A stretch of 51,068 nt of DNA from Acholeplasmatales bacterium (lineage in GTDB: Bacteria; Bacillota_I; Bacilli_A; Acholeplasmatales; Anaeroplasmataceae), in contig JAEELJ010000010.1 in the NCBI GenBank assembly GCA_016288855.1, positions 1 to 51,068 on the forward strand, in the 5' to 3' direction. The notes under the pieces were generated by a model. It saw nothing but the letters and a program-made list of their open reading frames with translations. It had not been told where the DNA came from and did no database searches. Of the stretch, positions 15,506-24,208 are shown piece after piece. The position numbers and the translations under genes were made by a program. Numbering within the stretch: the first letter of the stretch is position 1; every line of letters starts with the position of its first letter.

Positions 15506-18117
15506 TAAAATACTTCCTTAACGTGTGCTAAAGCTTCTTCTACTTTAGATGGATCCTTACCACCGGCTTGAGCCATATCTGGCTTTCCGCCTCCTCCACC
15601 ACCAGTAATCTTAGTAGCTTCTTTTACGATATTAGATGCATTAAATCCTTTATTTGCAGCGCAAACAAATGTAACCTTTTCACCATTTACTGATGCAAAT
15701 AATACATAGTCTAAGCCCTTGTTATTCTTTAATGCAGAAGCCATATCCTTAATTACATTGATATCAGTTGTATCAACTCTTGTAATAAGCTTGTTGTTTT
15801 CAATTAAAGAATCATATTGTGATAAGCTCTTTAATGCTGATTGGCTCTTCTTTTGGTTATATTGCTTTTCTAATTCCTTAGATGCATTTTGGATTAAAGC
15901 TAGTTTAGCCTTTAATGCTAATACATAACGATATCCTTCTTCTTTGATTTCTTCATCCTTAAAATCGAATGTTAAATCAATTCCTTCAGCCTTAGCCTTA
16001 GCTAAAATATCAGAAGCCTTGGTCTTAATAGTTTCAATAGTATCTAAAATGTTCTTTTGAGATTCAATTACATACTTCATTGCATCTTTTGATGTTGCAG
16101 CTTGCATACGGAAAATACCTGAACCAATTGATTCAACTGAATATATTGCAAACTTTTCAACCTCAGATGTATTATCAACATGAGTACCTGCACAGAATTC
16201 CTTTGAAACGCCCATATCAACAACTCTAACAACCTTGCCATATTTTTCTGAGAATAATGACATAGCGCCAAGCTTCTTAGCTTCTTCAATTGGTAATACA
16301 TGAGTTACTACCTGATGAGCTTCAGAAATATATTTATTTACTAAATCTTCAATCTTAATAATTTCTTCATCAGTTAAAGAATTATAGTTATTGAAGTCAA
16401 AACGACAATATTCTGCACAAACTTGAGAACCTTGCTGATGTGCATGGTCTCCAATTACACTTTGTAATGCTGCTTGGAATAAGTGCGCAGCTGAGTGATT
16501 CTTACGAGTAAGATTTCTATTTTCTTTATCTACTTCTGCAAAAACCATATCGCCAATTGAGAATGGATTATCTTCTAAGATGTGTAGATGCTGTCCATTA
16601 GGCATCTTAATTACATCAATTACAGGAATCTCATTTAAAGTACCCTTATCACATAATTGTCCACCTGAGAATGCATAGAATGGAGTTTCATCTAATACAA
16701 CACCATTTCCAAATACTTGGATAACCTTTGCATATTGGTTTGTGCAATTATATCCTGAGAATTTAGATTCTTCCTTATAATCCATGAATGCCTTGTTTTG
16801 GCCCTTCATTGATTCATTTTCGCCTCTTGCAGCTCTTGCACGTTCCTTTTGTTGCTGTAAGAAATTCTTAAATCCATCAACATCAACAGTAAAGCCCTTT
16901 TCTTCTGCTGCTTCAATTGTTAATTCAATAGGGAAGCCATATGTATCATATAATGTGAATGCATCTTCTCCTGAAATAACCTTAGATTCTGCCTTATCAC
17001 AAATATCAGCTAGCTTTTTTTCACCTTGAGTTAAAGTTGATAAGAATTTTTCTTCTTCTTGAGTAATAATTCTCTTACAAATATCCTTCTTTTCATGTAG
17101 ATATGGATAGAATGGATCCATAATATCAATAACTACATCAACTAATTCAGCCATGAAAGGCTTATTAATTCCTAATGACTTTGCATATTTAGAAGCTCTT
17201 CTTAATACTCTTCTTAATACGTATCCTCTACCTTCATTAGATAAAGTAGCTCCATCTGCAACTGCGAATGTAACTGTTCTTACATGGTCAGCAATTACCT
17301 TAAATGCCATTTGGCCAGTATATTTAACACCTGAAATTGCTTCTACCTTATTAATGATAGGTAAGAATAAGTCTGTATCATAGTTAGTGTCTGCACCCTG
17401 CATTACGCAGCATAATCTTTCAAGACCACATCCAGTATCAATATTCTTATGTGGTAATTCTTTATAATTTTCTCTTGCAACACCAATCTTAGAATTATAT
17501 TGAGAGAATACGATATTCCAAATTTCAATGAATCTATCATTTTCGATATCATCACGAATTAATTCAGGTCCTCTCTTATCATATTTTTCGCCACGGTCAT
17601 AAAACATTTCTGTATCAGGACCACATGGACCTTCACCAATTTCCCAGAAGTTTCCATCTAATGGAATTAAATGGTCCTCAGCTATTCCAGCCTTCATCCA
17701 TGTTTCTTTTGCTTCTAAATCCTTTGTGTAATATGTAATATATAATTTATTCTTATCAAATCCGAACCACTTATCTGAAAATAATAATTCACAAGCCCAA
17801 GGGATTACATCCTTCTTAAAATAATCTCCAATTGAGAAATTACCTAGCATTTCAAAGAATGTATGATGTCTTGCAGTCTTACCTACATTTTCAATATCAT
17901 TTGTTCTAATACACTTTTGTGCATTTGTGATTCTTGGATTTTCAGGAACCACAGAACCATCAAAGTACTTCTTTAATGGTGTAACACCAGCATTTGTCCA
18001 TAATAATGTTGGATCATTAACAGGAACTAGTGATGCTGATGGTTCAACTTGATGTCCCTTTGATTTGAAGAAATCAAGCCACATCTGTCTAATTTCTGCT
18101 GAAGTCATATATTTCAT
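15505..18117 (-). CDS. alaS: Alanyl-tRNA synthetase
   Basis: Class II synthetase of 870 residues. The catalytic domain is N-terminal (TSAEIRQMWLDFF, motif 2 around RHHTFFEMLGNFS). The editing domain has the zinc-binding HSAAHLF and CAGTH motifs near residues 560 and 660. A C-terminal DHHA1/C-Ala domain ends in a glycine run and GKPDMAQAGG. It heads the alaS-ruvX-DUF1292-trmR-exonuclease group. Many Firmicutes control alaS with a T-box; none is visible here. A perfect palindrome lies just upstream of the AGGAGG ribosome site. Confidence 0.96.
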   Translation of the reverse strand: MKYMTSAEIRQMWLDFFKSKGHQVEPSASLVPVNDPTLLWTNAGVTPLKKYFDGSVVPENPRITNAQKCIRTNDIENVGKTARHHTFFEMLGNFSIGDYFKKDVIPWACELLFSDKWFGFDKNKLYITYYTKDLEAKETWMKAGIAEDHLIPLDGNFWEIGEGPCGPDTEMFYDRGEKYDKRGPELIRDDIENDRFIEIWNIVFSQYNSKIGVARENYKELPHKNIDTGCGLERLCCVMQGADTNYDTDLFLPIINKVEAISGVKYTGQMAFKVIADHVRTVTFAVADGATLSNEGRGYVLRRVLRRASKYAKSLGINKPFMAELVDVVIDIMDPFYPYLHEKKDICKRIITQEEEKFLSTLTQGEKKLADICDKAESKVISGEDAFTLYDTYGFPIELTIEAAEEKGFTVDVDGFKNFLQQQKERARAARGENESMKGQNKAFMDYKEESKFSGYNCTNQYAKVIQVFGNGVVLDETPFYAFSGGQLCDKGTLNEIPVIDVIKMPNGQHLHILEDNPFSIGDMVFAEVDKENRNLTRKNHSAAHLFQAALQSVIGDHAHQQGSQVCAEYCRFDFNNYNSLTDEEIIKIEDLVNKYISEAHQVVTHVLPIEEAKKLGAMSLFSEKYGKVVRVVDMGVSKEFCAGTHVDNTSEVEKFAIYSVESIGSGIFRMQAATSKDAMKYVIESQKNILDTIETIKTKASDILAKAKAEGIDLTFDFKDEEIKEEGYRYVLALKAKLALIQNASKELEKQYNQKKSQSALKSLSQYDSLIENNKLITRVDTTDINVIKDMASALKNNKGLDYVLFASVNGEKVTFVCAANKGFNASNIVKEATKITGGGGGGKPDMAQAGGKDPSKVEEALAHVKEVF

Positions 18118-18132
18118 AATTTTATTCCTCCT

Positions 18133-18150
18133 TAATGGGTATACCCATTA
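18133..18150. promoter_or_regulatory. 18-bp perfect palindrome in the alaS leader
   Basis: TAATGGGTATACCCATTA is its own reverse complement. It lies a few bases before the AGGAGG of alaS and about 11-28 bases downstream of the predicted transcription start. It could be a repressor operator or a hairpin that masks the ribosome site. Regulation of alaS through it is an inference. Confidence 0.6.
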
Positions 18151-18167
18151 GACACTTAAACATTTTC

Positions 18168-18196
18168 ATTATACCAAAAACGCCTGTCAATATCAA
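18168..18196 (-). promoter_or_regulatory. alaS promoter
   Basis: Minus strand TTGATA (18196-18191), a 17-base spacer and TATAAT (18173-18168). The predicted start near 18161 gives a leader of about 44 nt. Confidence 0.75.
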
Positions 18197-18224
18197 TGCT
18201 TAAACCAATATGCTAAACGTTTTA

Positions 18225-18253
18225 AAATTAAAAAGCCATGGATTTATCCATGG
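18225..18253 (-). terminator. Terminator after the hexapeptide transferase gene
   Basis: Minus-strand stem CCATGGAT/ATCCATGG followed by CTTTTTAATTTT, 18 bases past the stop at 18272. Confidence 0.85.
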
Positions 18254-18271
18254 AATTCTAATTCTATTATT

Positions 18272-19234
18272 TTAAAATGAGCTTTTTATCTTTTCATCTG
18301 AAATTTCATAATCAAATATTCTCTTAAATTTAACGAAATTATTACCTACATTAACTGCAATAATATCATCATCGTCTGTTGTAACTGTATATATTTCATC
18401 ATCAAATTTAGTTGCTCCTAAATATCCTAAATAATAAGAACTTTGATATACATTATCATGATAATCATCCATATTAGATGATGAAATATTTCCATTTATA
18501 ACATTTAAGATATCAGACATCACAAATACTACCTCATCAATATTTTTAACATCTGAATAGCAATCCTTATATGCAAGAATTCTTCTTTCATTTGTCTTTT
18601 TATTGATGAGCCATAAATTACTATCTAAATCCTTAGATACTTGGATATTTTTCAAATCATAAACTAAAATTAATTCATTATCCTTAATAACTTCTATAGA
18701 ATCATTATTTTCTAACACTTCTATTTCTTTTGCAGGATTTCCTGAAACAATTGTATTTTCTCTAACATCCGCATTAACAACAGCGCCATCACAAATATAT
18801 GCATTTTTACCAATTGTTACACCGCCTAATATTAATGTTTTTGCACCAATATATACATTATCATTAATAATTATTGGTTTAGATGTAATAATATTTCTAT
18901 TATAGTAATCTATTATATCTGTCTTTAATATAACATTATCACAAATATTACAATTACTACCAATATATACATTGCTATAAGATGATATTTTACAAGAATT
19001 GCCAATTGTAACATTGTTACTTAATTGAATATTCTTTGCAATATTACAATAAAAATCACTACCAATTTTTACATTAGAAGGGTAATTTATGAATAGATTT
19101 TTAAACAAAAAATCTCTTTCTTCTTTTAAAAGTGGATTTATTTTATTAATATTATAAACTTCACTGATAGTTCTTTTAATCTCATCATTTAAATCTTGAC
19201 TTAAATTATTTAAATCATATTTCTTCTCTTCCAT
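18272..19234 (-). CDS. Left-handed beta-helix (hexapeptide) acyltransferase-like protein with extra C-terminal domain
   Basis: 320 residues. Residues 50-170 carry hexapeptide repeats (NVTIGNSCKI, NVYIGSNC, NVYIGAKTLILGGVTIG) ending in the NPAKEIEVL clamp usual for maltose/galactoside O-acetyltransferases. The catalytic histidine that normally lies between the helix halves is missing: the corresponding stretch LKTDIIDYYNRNIITSKP has no His. A further 140-residue C-terminal domain, acidic and probably beta-rich, follows and is not part of the standard family. Start ATG 19234 with AGAGGTG upstream. The beta-helix may serve binding rather than catalysis. Confidence 0.75.
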   Translation of the reverse strand: MEEKKYDLNNLSQDLNDEIKRTISEVYNINKINPLLKEERDFLFKNLFINYPSNVKIGSDFYCNIAKNIQLSNNVTIGNSCKISSYSNVYIGSNCNICDNVILKTDIIDYYNRNIITSKPIIINDNVYIGAKTLILGGVTIGKNAYICDGAVVNADVRENTIVSGNPAKEIEVLENNDSIEVIKDNELILVYDLKNIQVSKDLDSNLWLINKKTNERRILAYKDCYSDVKNIDEVVFVMSDILNVINGNISSSNMDDYHDNVYQSSYYLGYLGATKFDDEIYTVTTDDDDIIAVNVGNNFVKFKRIFDYEISDEKIKSSF

Positions 19235-19427
19235 ATGACACCTCTAAAAACACATCTATTATATATCATTAATGAAAAAAAATAAAATATCACTATTTAT
19301 ATTATTAGATTATTTTCTAAATAATCATTTACTCCTATATTTTTATAACAAAAATACTATGTATTTTTCTTAATCAAAAGTTCTTTTAAAACTATTTTAT
19401 TTTTATATAATGAAAATAGGTGATCAT

Positions 19428-19667
19428 ATGAATTATAAAAATTTTTGTCAGATAGTTAAAAACAAAAGGATATCCTTAGGGCTTACTCAAAAGGATGTAA
19501 GGCTTAGGATGGGAATAAGCCAATCTAAATATTCTAAGCTTGAAACAGGATATCAGGAGCCAACATTCAATGAGTTACAAATATTAGTTAGAATATTAAA
19601 TATAGATCTAAATGAAATATTAAAATTAAAAGAACCAATCAAGCCTTCAAAGAATAGCTTTGATTAG
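19428..19667 (+). CDS. XRE-family helix-turn-helix regulator
   Basis: 79-residue single-domain DNA-binding protein; the Cro/C1-type HTH covers residues 8-62 (KNKRISLGLTQKDVRLRMGI then SQSKYSKLETG). I start at ATG 19428, which has AGGTGAT four bases upstream; a more distal ATG lies in the -10 region. A TATAAT at 19406-19411 would give a leader of only about 10 bases. The end overlaps the end of the convergent recD2 by 4 bases. Target genes are unknown. Confidence 0.85.
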   Translation: MNYKNFCQIVKNKRISLGLTQKDVRLRMGISQSKYSKLETGYQEPTFNELQILVRILNIDLNEILKLKEPIKPSKNSFD

Positions 19668-21940
19668 TTCTCTAAAAATGAATATGGAGTTATACCATCC
19701 ATATCATATTCTCCTAAATAATCAAATGGAATATCAGGGTCTGTTATTCTTATCATTTGATTATTTATTTTTTTATCTGTATCTCCATTAATAATTTCTT
19801 TTAATGATGTCTGGCGTTGGTATTCTTGGTTTTTTAATGCATTTTGTAACGTATCCTTATTTCCAATTATAATTAGCTTTTCTTTACTTCTTGTTATACC
19901 AGTATAAATAATTCTTTTTTTAAGCATAATTTGATAAGAAGGTAGGATAGGCATTATAACATTATCAAATTCACTACCTTGTGATTTATGTATAGATATA
20001 GCATAAGCAAGTGTTAGATTATCAAATTCAGATGCCCTATATGTAACAATATGCTCATCAAAGGATATTAATAAAGCATCCTCTCCTTCGACTTTTAAAA
20101 CATCTAGGACATAACCAATATCACCATTCATTATATCAAGCTCAGGATTATTTCTTAATTGTAAGACCTTATCTCCCTTTTTAAATAGCTTATCATCTCT
20201 TTTAACAAACTTTTCTTCATGGTTATATCTATATTGTACACCTTGGTTTATTGCATCTATACCACATACACCCTTATACATTGGGGCAAGTATTTGTATA
20301 CCAGATATTAAATCCCCACCTCTTCTAATATAAGCATCTAATATTTTATATATTGCATCAAGACAATCCTTTGTATCATAATCATAAAAATAGATTTCCT
20401 TTTTCTCCATAAATATTCTATAATCTATTTTTTCTTTCAATACCATTTGACTTAATTTAATAATATTAGAATCCCTTGCTTGTCTCATTATCTCAGTAAG
20501 TCTTGTTGTTTCAAATATATTAGTATTCATTAAATCATATAATACATTACCAGGACCAACTGAAGGTAGCTGATTTATATCTCCTACTAATATTACTATT
20601 GTCTCATTAGGTAATGCCTTAAATAAGCTTGAGGCAAGCATTATATCAAGCATTGATGCCTCATCAATTATAACAAGAGATGATGTTAATAAATTATATT
20701 CATTAAAATTAAATGTTTGTTCATAATTATATCCTAAAAGCTTATGGATTGTTTGTGCCTTAAAATTAGTAGCCTCAACCATTCTTTTAGACGCTCTACC
20801 TGTAGGGGCAGCAAGTGATATCTTAGATTGCATTTCTATATCTGATAGTGACTTATCATTAAGCTTTGCATAGCAGTTTAGGATACCTCTTAGGATTGTA
20901 GATTTACCTGTACCAGGTCCACCTGTAATAATAGATAATTTATTAGATAATGCATTAATAATTGCTTCTCTTTGCAAATTTGTATATTTTATTTCTATAT
21001 TTCCTTCAATATATTCTAATGCTTCTTCAACCTTATCTTTTTTATAAATTGGCTTTGATGACATTTTAATTAATTTATCTTTAACATCATTTTCGCATTT
21101 ATAAAGATATGAATCATAATATTTATCATCCTTATATACTATCTTTTTACTATTTACTAATTCATCAATAGAATTATTGATTTTTATATCATCTGTCATA
21201 TTTAATAATGACTTAGCTGAATTAATTAATTGCTCCTTAGTAATATATGTAAATCCTTCCTGATAGCAAATAAAATTAATTGTATATATTAATGCAGCAT
21301 TAATTCTTCTTCTATCATCAAATTCTATTCCCATATTTAATGCTAGATTATCACATCTTTTAAATCCAAATCCATCTACATCATCAATTAATCTATATGG
21401 ATTTTCTTTAATAAGATTAGAAGCTGATGCACCATATCTTTCATATAATTTAGCAACCATCTTAGATGTAAGGCCAAAAGAATATAATTCAATGAATGTT
21501 TTATCAATTAATTCATTTTCCTTTAATACCTCATATATTATTTTCTTTTTTGTATCGTTTAGCCCTTTAACATCATCTAAGACACTTTTGTCTTCTATAA
21601 TCTTTGTAATTGCATCAGTACCTAATACATCAACAATATTTGCTGCAGTCTTTTTACCTATACCAATAAATTTCTCACTAGATAGGTAATCAATTAATCC
21701 TTCTTTAGAAATAGTATTAGATCTAGAATATGATTCAACAAAAAACTGTTCACCATATTTTAGGTTATTTCTAAATTCACCAATGAATTCATAATTAAGG
21801 CCATCCTCTAGATGAGGAAATGACCCAACAATCGTTAGCTCCTCATCTAAAGTTTGAAGCTTACAAACCTTATATAGAGAATCATTTGATTCATATATGT
21901 AATTTGAGATATATCCAACAATTCTTCTTTTTTCCATCAT
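19664..21940 (-). CDS. recD2: RecD2-type ATP-dependent DNA helicase
   Basis: Superfamily 1B 5'-3' helicase of 758 residues, the long RecD form found in bacteria without RecBC. An N-terminal OB-like and helix-hairpin-helix region (FIGIGKKTAANIVDVLG near residue 92) comes first. The Walker A motif GGPGTGKST is near residue 340 and the Walker B IIDEAS near 425, with LVGDINQLPSVGPG behind it. The UvrD-like C-terminal motif AYAISIHKSQGSEFD is near 645. It is involved in repair and replication fork handling. Its 3' end overlaps the convergent XRE gene. Either of two adjacent ATGs could start it. Confidence 0.92.
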   Translation of the reverse strand: MMEKRRIVGYISNYIYESNDSLYKVCKLQTLDEELTIVGSFPHLEDGLNYEFIGEFRNNLKYGEQFFVESYSRSNTISKEGLIDYLSSEKFIGIGKKTAANIVDVLGTDAITKIIEDKSVLDDVKGLNDTKKKIIYEVLKENELIDKTFIELYSFGLTSKMVAKLYERYGASASNLIKENPYRLIDDVDGFGFKRCDNLALNMGIEFDDRRRINAALIYTINFICYQEGFTYITKEQLINSAKSLLNMTDDIKINNSIDELVNSKKIVYKDDKYYDSYLYKCENDVKDKLIKMSSKPIYKKDKVEEALEYIEGNIEIKYTNLQREAIINALSNKLSIITGGPGTGKSTILRGILNCYAKLNDKSLSDIEMQSKISLAAPTGRASKRMVEATNFKAQTIHKLLGYNYEQTFNFNEYNLLTSSLVIIDEASMLDIMLASSLFKALPNETIVILVGDINQLPSVGPGNVLYDLMNTNIFETTRLTEIMRQARDSNIIKLSQMVLKEKIDYRIFMEKKEIYFYDYDTKDCLDAIYKILDAYIRRGGDLISGIQILAPMYKGVCGIDAINQGVQYRYNHEEKFVKRDDKLFKKGDKVLQLRNNPELDIMNGDIGYVLDVLKVEGEDALLISFDEHIVTYRASEFDNLTLAYAISIHKSQGSEFDNVIMPILPSYQIMLKKRIIYTGITRSKEKLIIIGNKDTLQNALKNQEYQRQTSLKEIINGDTDKKINNQMIRITDPDIPFDYLGEYDMDGITPYSFLEN

Positions 21941-22114
21941 TATTACTTTCTTTTCTTAAAATTTAAATATATTAAAGCTTTAAATATTGTACTAAATTCA
22001 ATAAAAAATTTATATTTTTTATCCTACTATTTTTAAAAGTATTTTATCATATTTATTTATTGAAATAAACACTAAATATAGTATAATTAATTCTATGAAA
22101 GGGTGTGAGACGTT

Positions 22115-22909
22115 ATGAATGAAAATAATATTAAAGAAGAAAAAAATAATAACGAAAATACCCATACATATGATAATGGATTTCATCCGAAGGAAGTTAT
22201 ATTAAAGCCAGATTATGTTTTTTATCATCATGGATTCTGGTTTTGGCTTATAAATAAGATTACAGTATATGTATCATCATTTTTCTTATTCTTCCCAAAA
22301 TTCTTTTGGTGGGGATTTAGAGTAAAGGGTAAAAAGAATAAAAAGCATATTAAATCATGTCTTATTATTTCAAATCATACATTACCTTCTGATATATTTT
22401 TAATTAAGACTTCTATAAAAACAAAAAAAGTTTATATGACATCCCTACAATCAAATATGGGATTTGGATTAATATCTACATATTTCAGATGGGGCGGAGC
22501 TGTTCCTATCCCAGATGACATGGGAATGCTTCTAAAGTTTAATAAAAGAACATATGAAGAAATAAAAAGAGGTTCTTCTATTCTTTTCTATCCTGAAGCC
22601 GCACTTGTACCATATTGTGATCATATAAGACCATTCATGCCTGGTGTATTCCACTACGCATATGGTTCTACTAAAAAGATAGTACCTATGGTTTTCACAT
22701 ACCATAAGCCAAAGGGATGGTATAAATTAACAAGACGTGGTAAGCCTGTTGTACACTTAAATATATTAGAACCATATTATATGGATGATAGTATTAATAA
22801 AAAATTATCTATGGAAAAAGCAAAAAATGAATTAGAAAAGATCATGGGTGATTATTTTATTAAAAATTCAGACTTTTATTATGATAAAGACGGAAATAAG
22901 ATCAATTAG
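22115..22909 (+). CDS. 1-acyl-sn-glycerol-3-phosphate acyltransferase-like protein
   Basis: 264 residues of the PlsC family, which acylates lysophosphatidate in membrane lipid synthesis. The NHTLPSD motif (HX4D) near residue 91 and the glycerol-phosphate site FYPEAAL near 162 are present; the usual EGTR is altered to EAAL. An aromatic-rich segment at about 38-68 (FWFWLINK, FFLFFPKFFWW) should insert in the membrane. The hydrophilic N-terminus is asparagine- and glutamate-rich. Ribosome site AAAGGGTG lies upstream. The weak second motif means the substrate could differ from classical PlsC. Confidence 0.82.
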   Translation: MNENNIKEEKNNNENTHTYDNGFHPKEVILKPDYVFYHHGFWFWLINKITVYVSSFFLFFPKFFWWGFRVKGKKNKKHIKSCLIISNHTLPSDIFLIKTSIKTKKVYMTSLQSNMGFGLISTYFRWGGAVPIPDDMGMLLKFNKRTYEEIKRGSSILFYPEAALVPYCDHIRPFMPGVFHYAYGSTKKIVPMVFTYHKPKGWYKLTRRGKPVVHLNILEPYYMDDSINKKLSMEKAKNELEKIMGDYFIKNSDFYYDKDGNKIN

Positions 22910-22924
22910 CATGGTCTTATTTCC
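22892..22924 (+). terminator. Hairpin spanning the stop codon of the acyltransferase gene
   Basis: GGAAATAAGA (22892-22901) pairs perfectly with TCTTATTTCC (22915-22924), extended by two more pairs. The TAG stop lies in the loop. The following tract is A-rich before a T-run, so it may act as a 3' stabilising hairpin rather than a standard terminator. Confidence 0.5.
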
Positions 22925-22972
22925 AAAAATACTACTTTTTTAAAAAAAATTTAAAAAAAGATAAAATAGTTG

Positions 22973-23001
22973 TTGACAATTAAAAAAGTTTTATGTATAA
23001 T
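22973..23001 (+). promoter_or_regulatory. tRNA-Lys promoter
   Basis: Perfect consensus TTGACA (22973-22978), a 17-base spacer and TATAAT (22996-23001), typical of strong stable-RNA promoters. The expected start is near 23008. Confidence 0.9.
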
Positions 23002-23063
23002 TATTAATGCAGTCGCGCAAAAAACAAAAAACAAAAAAAATAAAGCGTGGCTTTAATATACAT

Positions 23064-23139
23064 GGACCCTTAGCTCAGTTGGTAGAGCAACTGACTCTTA
23101 ATCAGTGGGTCTGGAGTTCGAGTCTCCAAGGGTCCACCA
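23064..23139 (+). tRNA. tRNA-Lys (anticodon CTT)
   Basis: Full cloverleaf: acceptor GGACCCT/AGGGTCC with A73 and encoded CCA, D-arm GCTC/GAGC, anticodon stem ACTGA/TCAGT with loop CTCTTAA, T-arm TGGAG/CTCCA with TTCGAGT. The CTT anticodon reads AAG; in most Bacilli the main tRNA-Lys is TTT, so another lysine tRNA is expected elsewhere. Confidence 0.97.
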
Positions 23140-23151
23140 GCTTATAAATTC

Positions 23152-23176
23152 AAGAACCGCAAGGTTCTTTTTTTAT
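23152..23176 (+). terminator. tRNA-Lys terminator
   Basis: Hairpin AAGAACC/GGTTCTT followed by a long T-run. Confidence 0.9.
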
Positions 23177-23238
23177 TTTCATTTTGTTTTTCAAAGATAT
23201 TTTTATCATCATAACTAAAATACTAATAGGTGATAAAA

Positions 23239-23658
23239 ATGTATATGAACGACTATATTTCTTCTTTTTCTTTAATACAATTAGAAAACATGGGTTATTA
23301 TAATTACATAAAGGATATTTCTAATAAGAATATAAAATACTTAAATATAATAAAAAATGTTTTTAGAAAGAATGAGATAACATCAATTGCGAAAGGACAT
23401 ATTAATTTCAAAGGAATTTATGAGATTATATCAAAGCTTAATATTTATATATTAAATAATAAAAAAGCAAAAATCTCATTATTTATCATTGAGACAAATC
23501 CAAATTCAAATATGGAATTTATTGTTCAAGCAAGAAGTGTATTTGCAAATAAATGTAATTTAGTATTAGCTGATGTAAAAACAATAATAATTAAAAGAAA
23601 TGATTATAATATAAATGAATTTAAATATTTATTTATATCTACTTCTTCTTATCGTTAA
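23239..23658 (+). CDS. Unknown 139-residue protein
   Basis: I do not recognise this protein. It starts at ATG 23239 after AGGTGAT; a GTG nine bases upstream overlaps the ribosome site. It is basic, rich in Asn, Ile and Lys, and has no membrane segment or signal peptide. The C-terminal half (KISLFIIETNPNSN, then LVLADVKTIIIKR) looks like an alternating alpha/beta fold. It follows the tRNA-Lys terminator and converges on the NAD operon, with its own bidirectional terminator, so it is a monocistronic gene. Confidence 0.6.
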   Translation: MYMNDYISSFSLIQLENMGYYNYIKDISNKNIKYLNIIKNVFRKNEITSIAKGHINFKGIYEIISKLNIYILNNKKAKISLFIIETNPNSNMEFIVQARSVFANKCNLVLADVKTIIIKRNDYNINEFKYLFISTSSYR

Positions 23659-23685
23659 AAAGAGTGGGAACAATCTCACTCTTTT
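23657..23685. terminator. Bidirectional terminator before the NAD operon end
   Basis: AAAAGAGTG/CACTCTTTT stem with a short GA/TC extension. The T-run serves the plus-strand gene and the A-run serves nadM, whose last codons lie inside the hairpin. Confidence 0.8.
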
Positions 23686-24200
23686 ATGCTATCTAATCTA
23701 TTTTTTATAAAATCATAATATATATCTAATTCCTTAGGCATATATTGATTCCATAAATTCTTTTTCCCATCTAATATTTCTTTTCTTAATCTAGAAGCTG
23801 AAATATCAATTATATCTCTTGATATTTTCTTTATTGTTATATTTTCTAATACCTCAGGTCTAAACCATAAATCAACTTTTGCTTCATTACCAAATAAGAA
23901 TAGATCTGGAGTTATATTATTCTTTTTAATTGTATCAATTAAATAATCACCCCAAAGGTAAACATTACCTACCCCTAAATCATTGATTGCTAAAACTATA
24001 ACATCAGGTCTAGTATTAAGAATCATTTCTTTTCTTTCTTCAAAGGAAAATGGGTTATCTATTGTATTACTTTTATCTGCAGAACCTACTAATACTACTA
24101 CCTTATCAGATAATTTTGATGCTTCATCTATTAAAGATATATGTCCTTTATGAAGCATTTGAAAACGGCCTAAAACAACGCCTATTTTGTATTTTTTCAT
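23676..24200 (-). CDS. nadM: NadM-type nicotinamide-nucleotide adenylyltransferase
   Basis: 174-residue nucleotidyltransferase of the HXGH superfamily that adenylates NMN or nicotinate mononucleotide. GRFQMLHKGH at residues 11-20 is the N-terminal catalytic motif, NPFSFEERKEMI near 48 is typical of the NadM group, and ISASRLRKEI near 133 replaces the ISATKIR motif. The Nudix domain fused to NadM in some bacteria is absent. It is the last gene of the nadE-pncB-nadM operon, 8 bases after pncB. Having NadM rather than NadD next to nadE raises the question of which order NAD is made in. Confidence 0.87.
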   Translation of the reverse strand: MKKYKIGVVLGRFQMLHKGHISLIDEASKLSDKVVVLVGSADKSNTIDNPFSFEERKEMILNTRPDVIVLAINDLGVGNVYLWGDYLIDTIKKNNITPDLFLFGNEAKVDLWFRPEVLENITIKKISRDIIDISASRLRKEILDGKKNLWNQYMPKELDIYYDFIKNRLDSIKE

Positions 24201-24208
24201 AATAGTTA

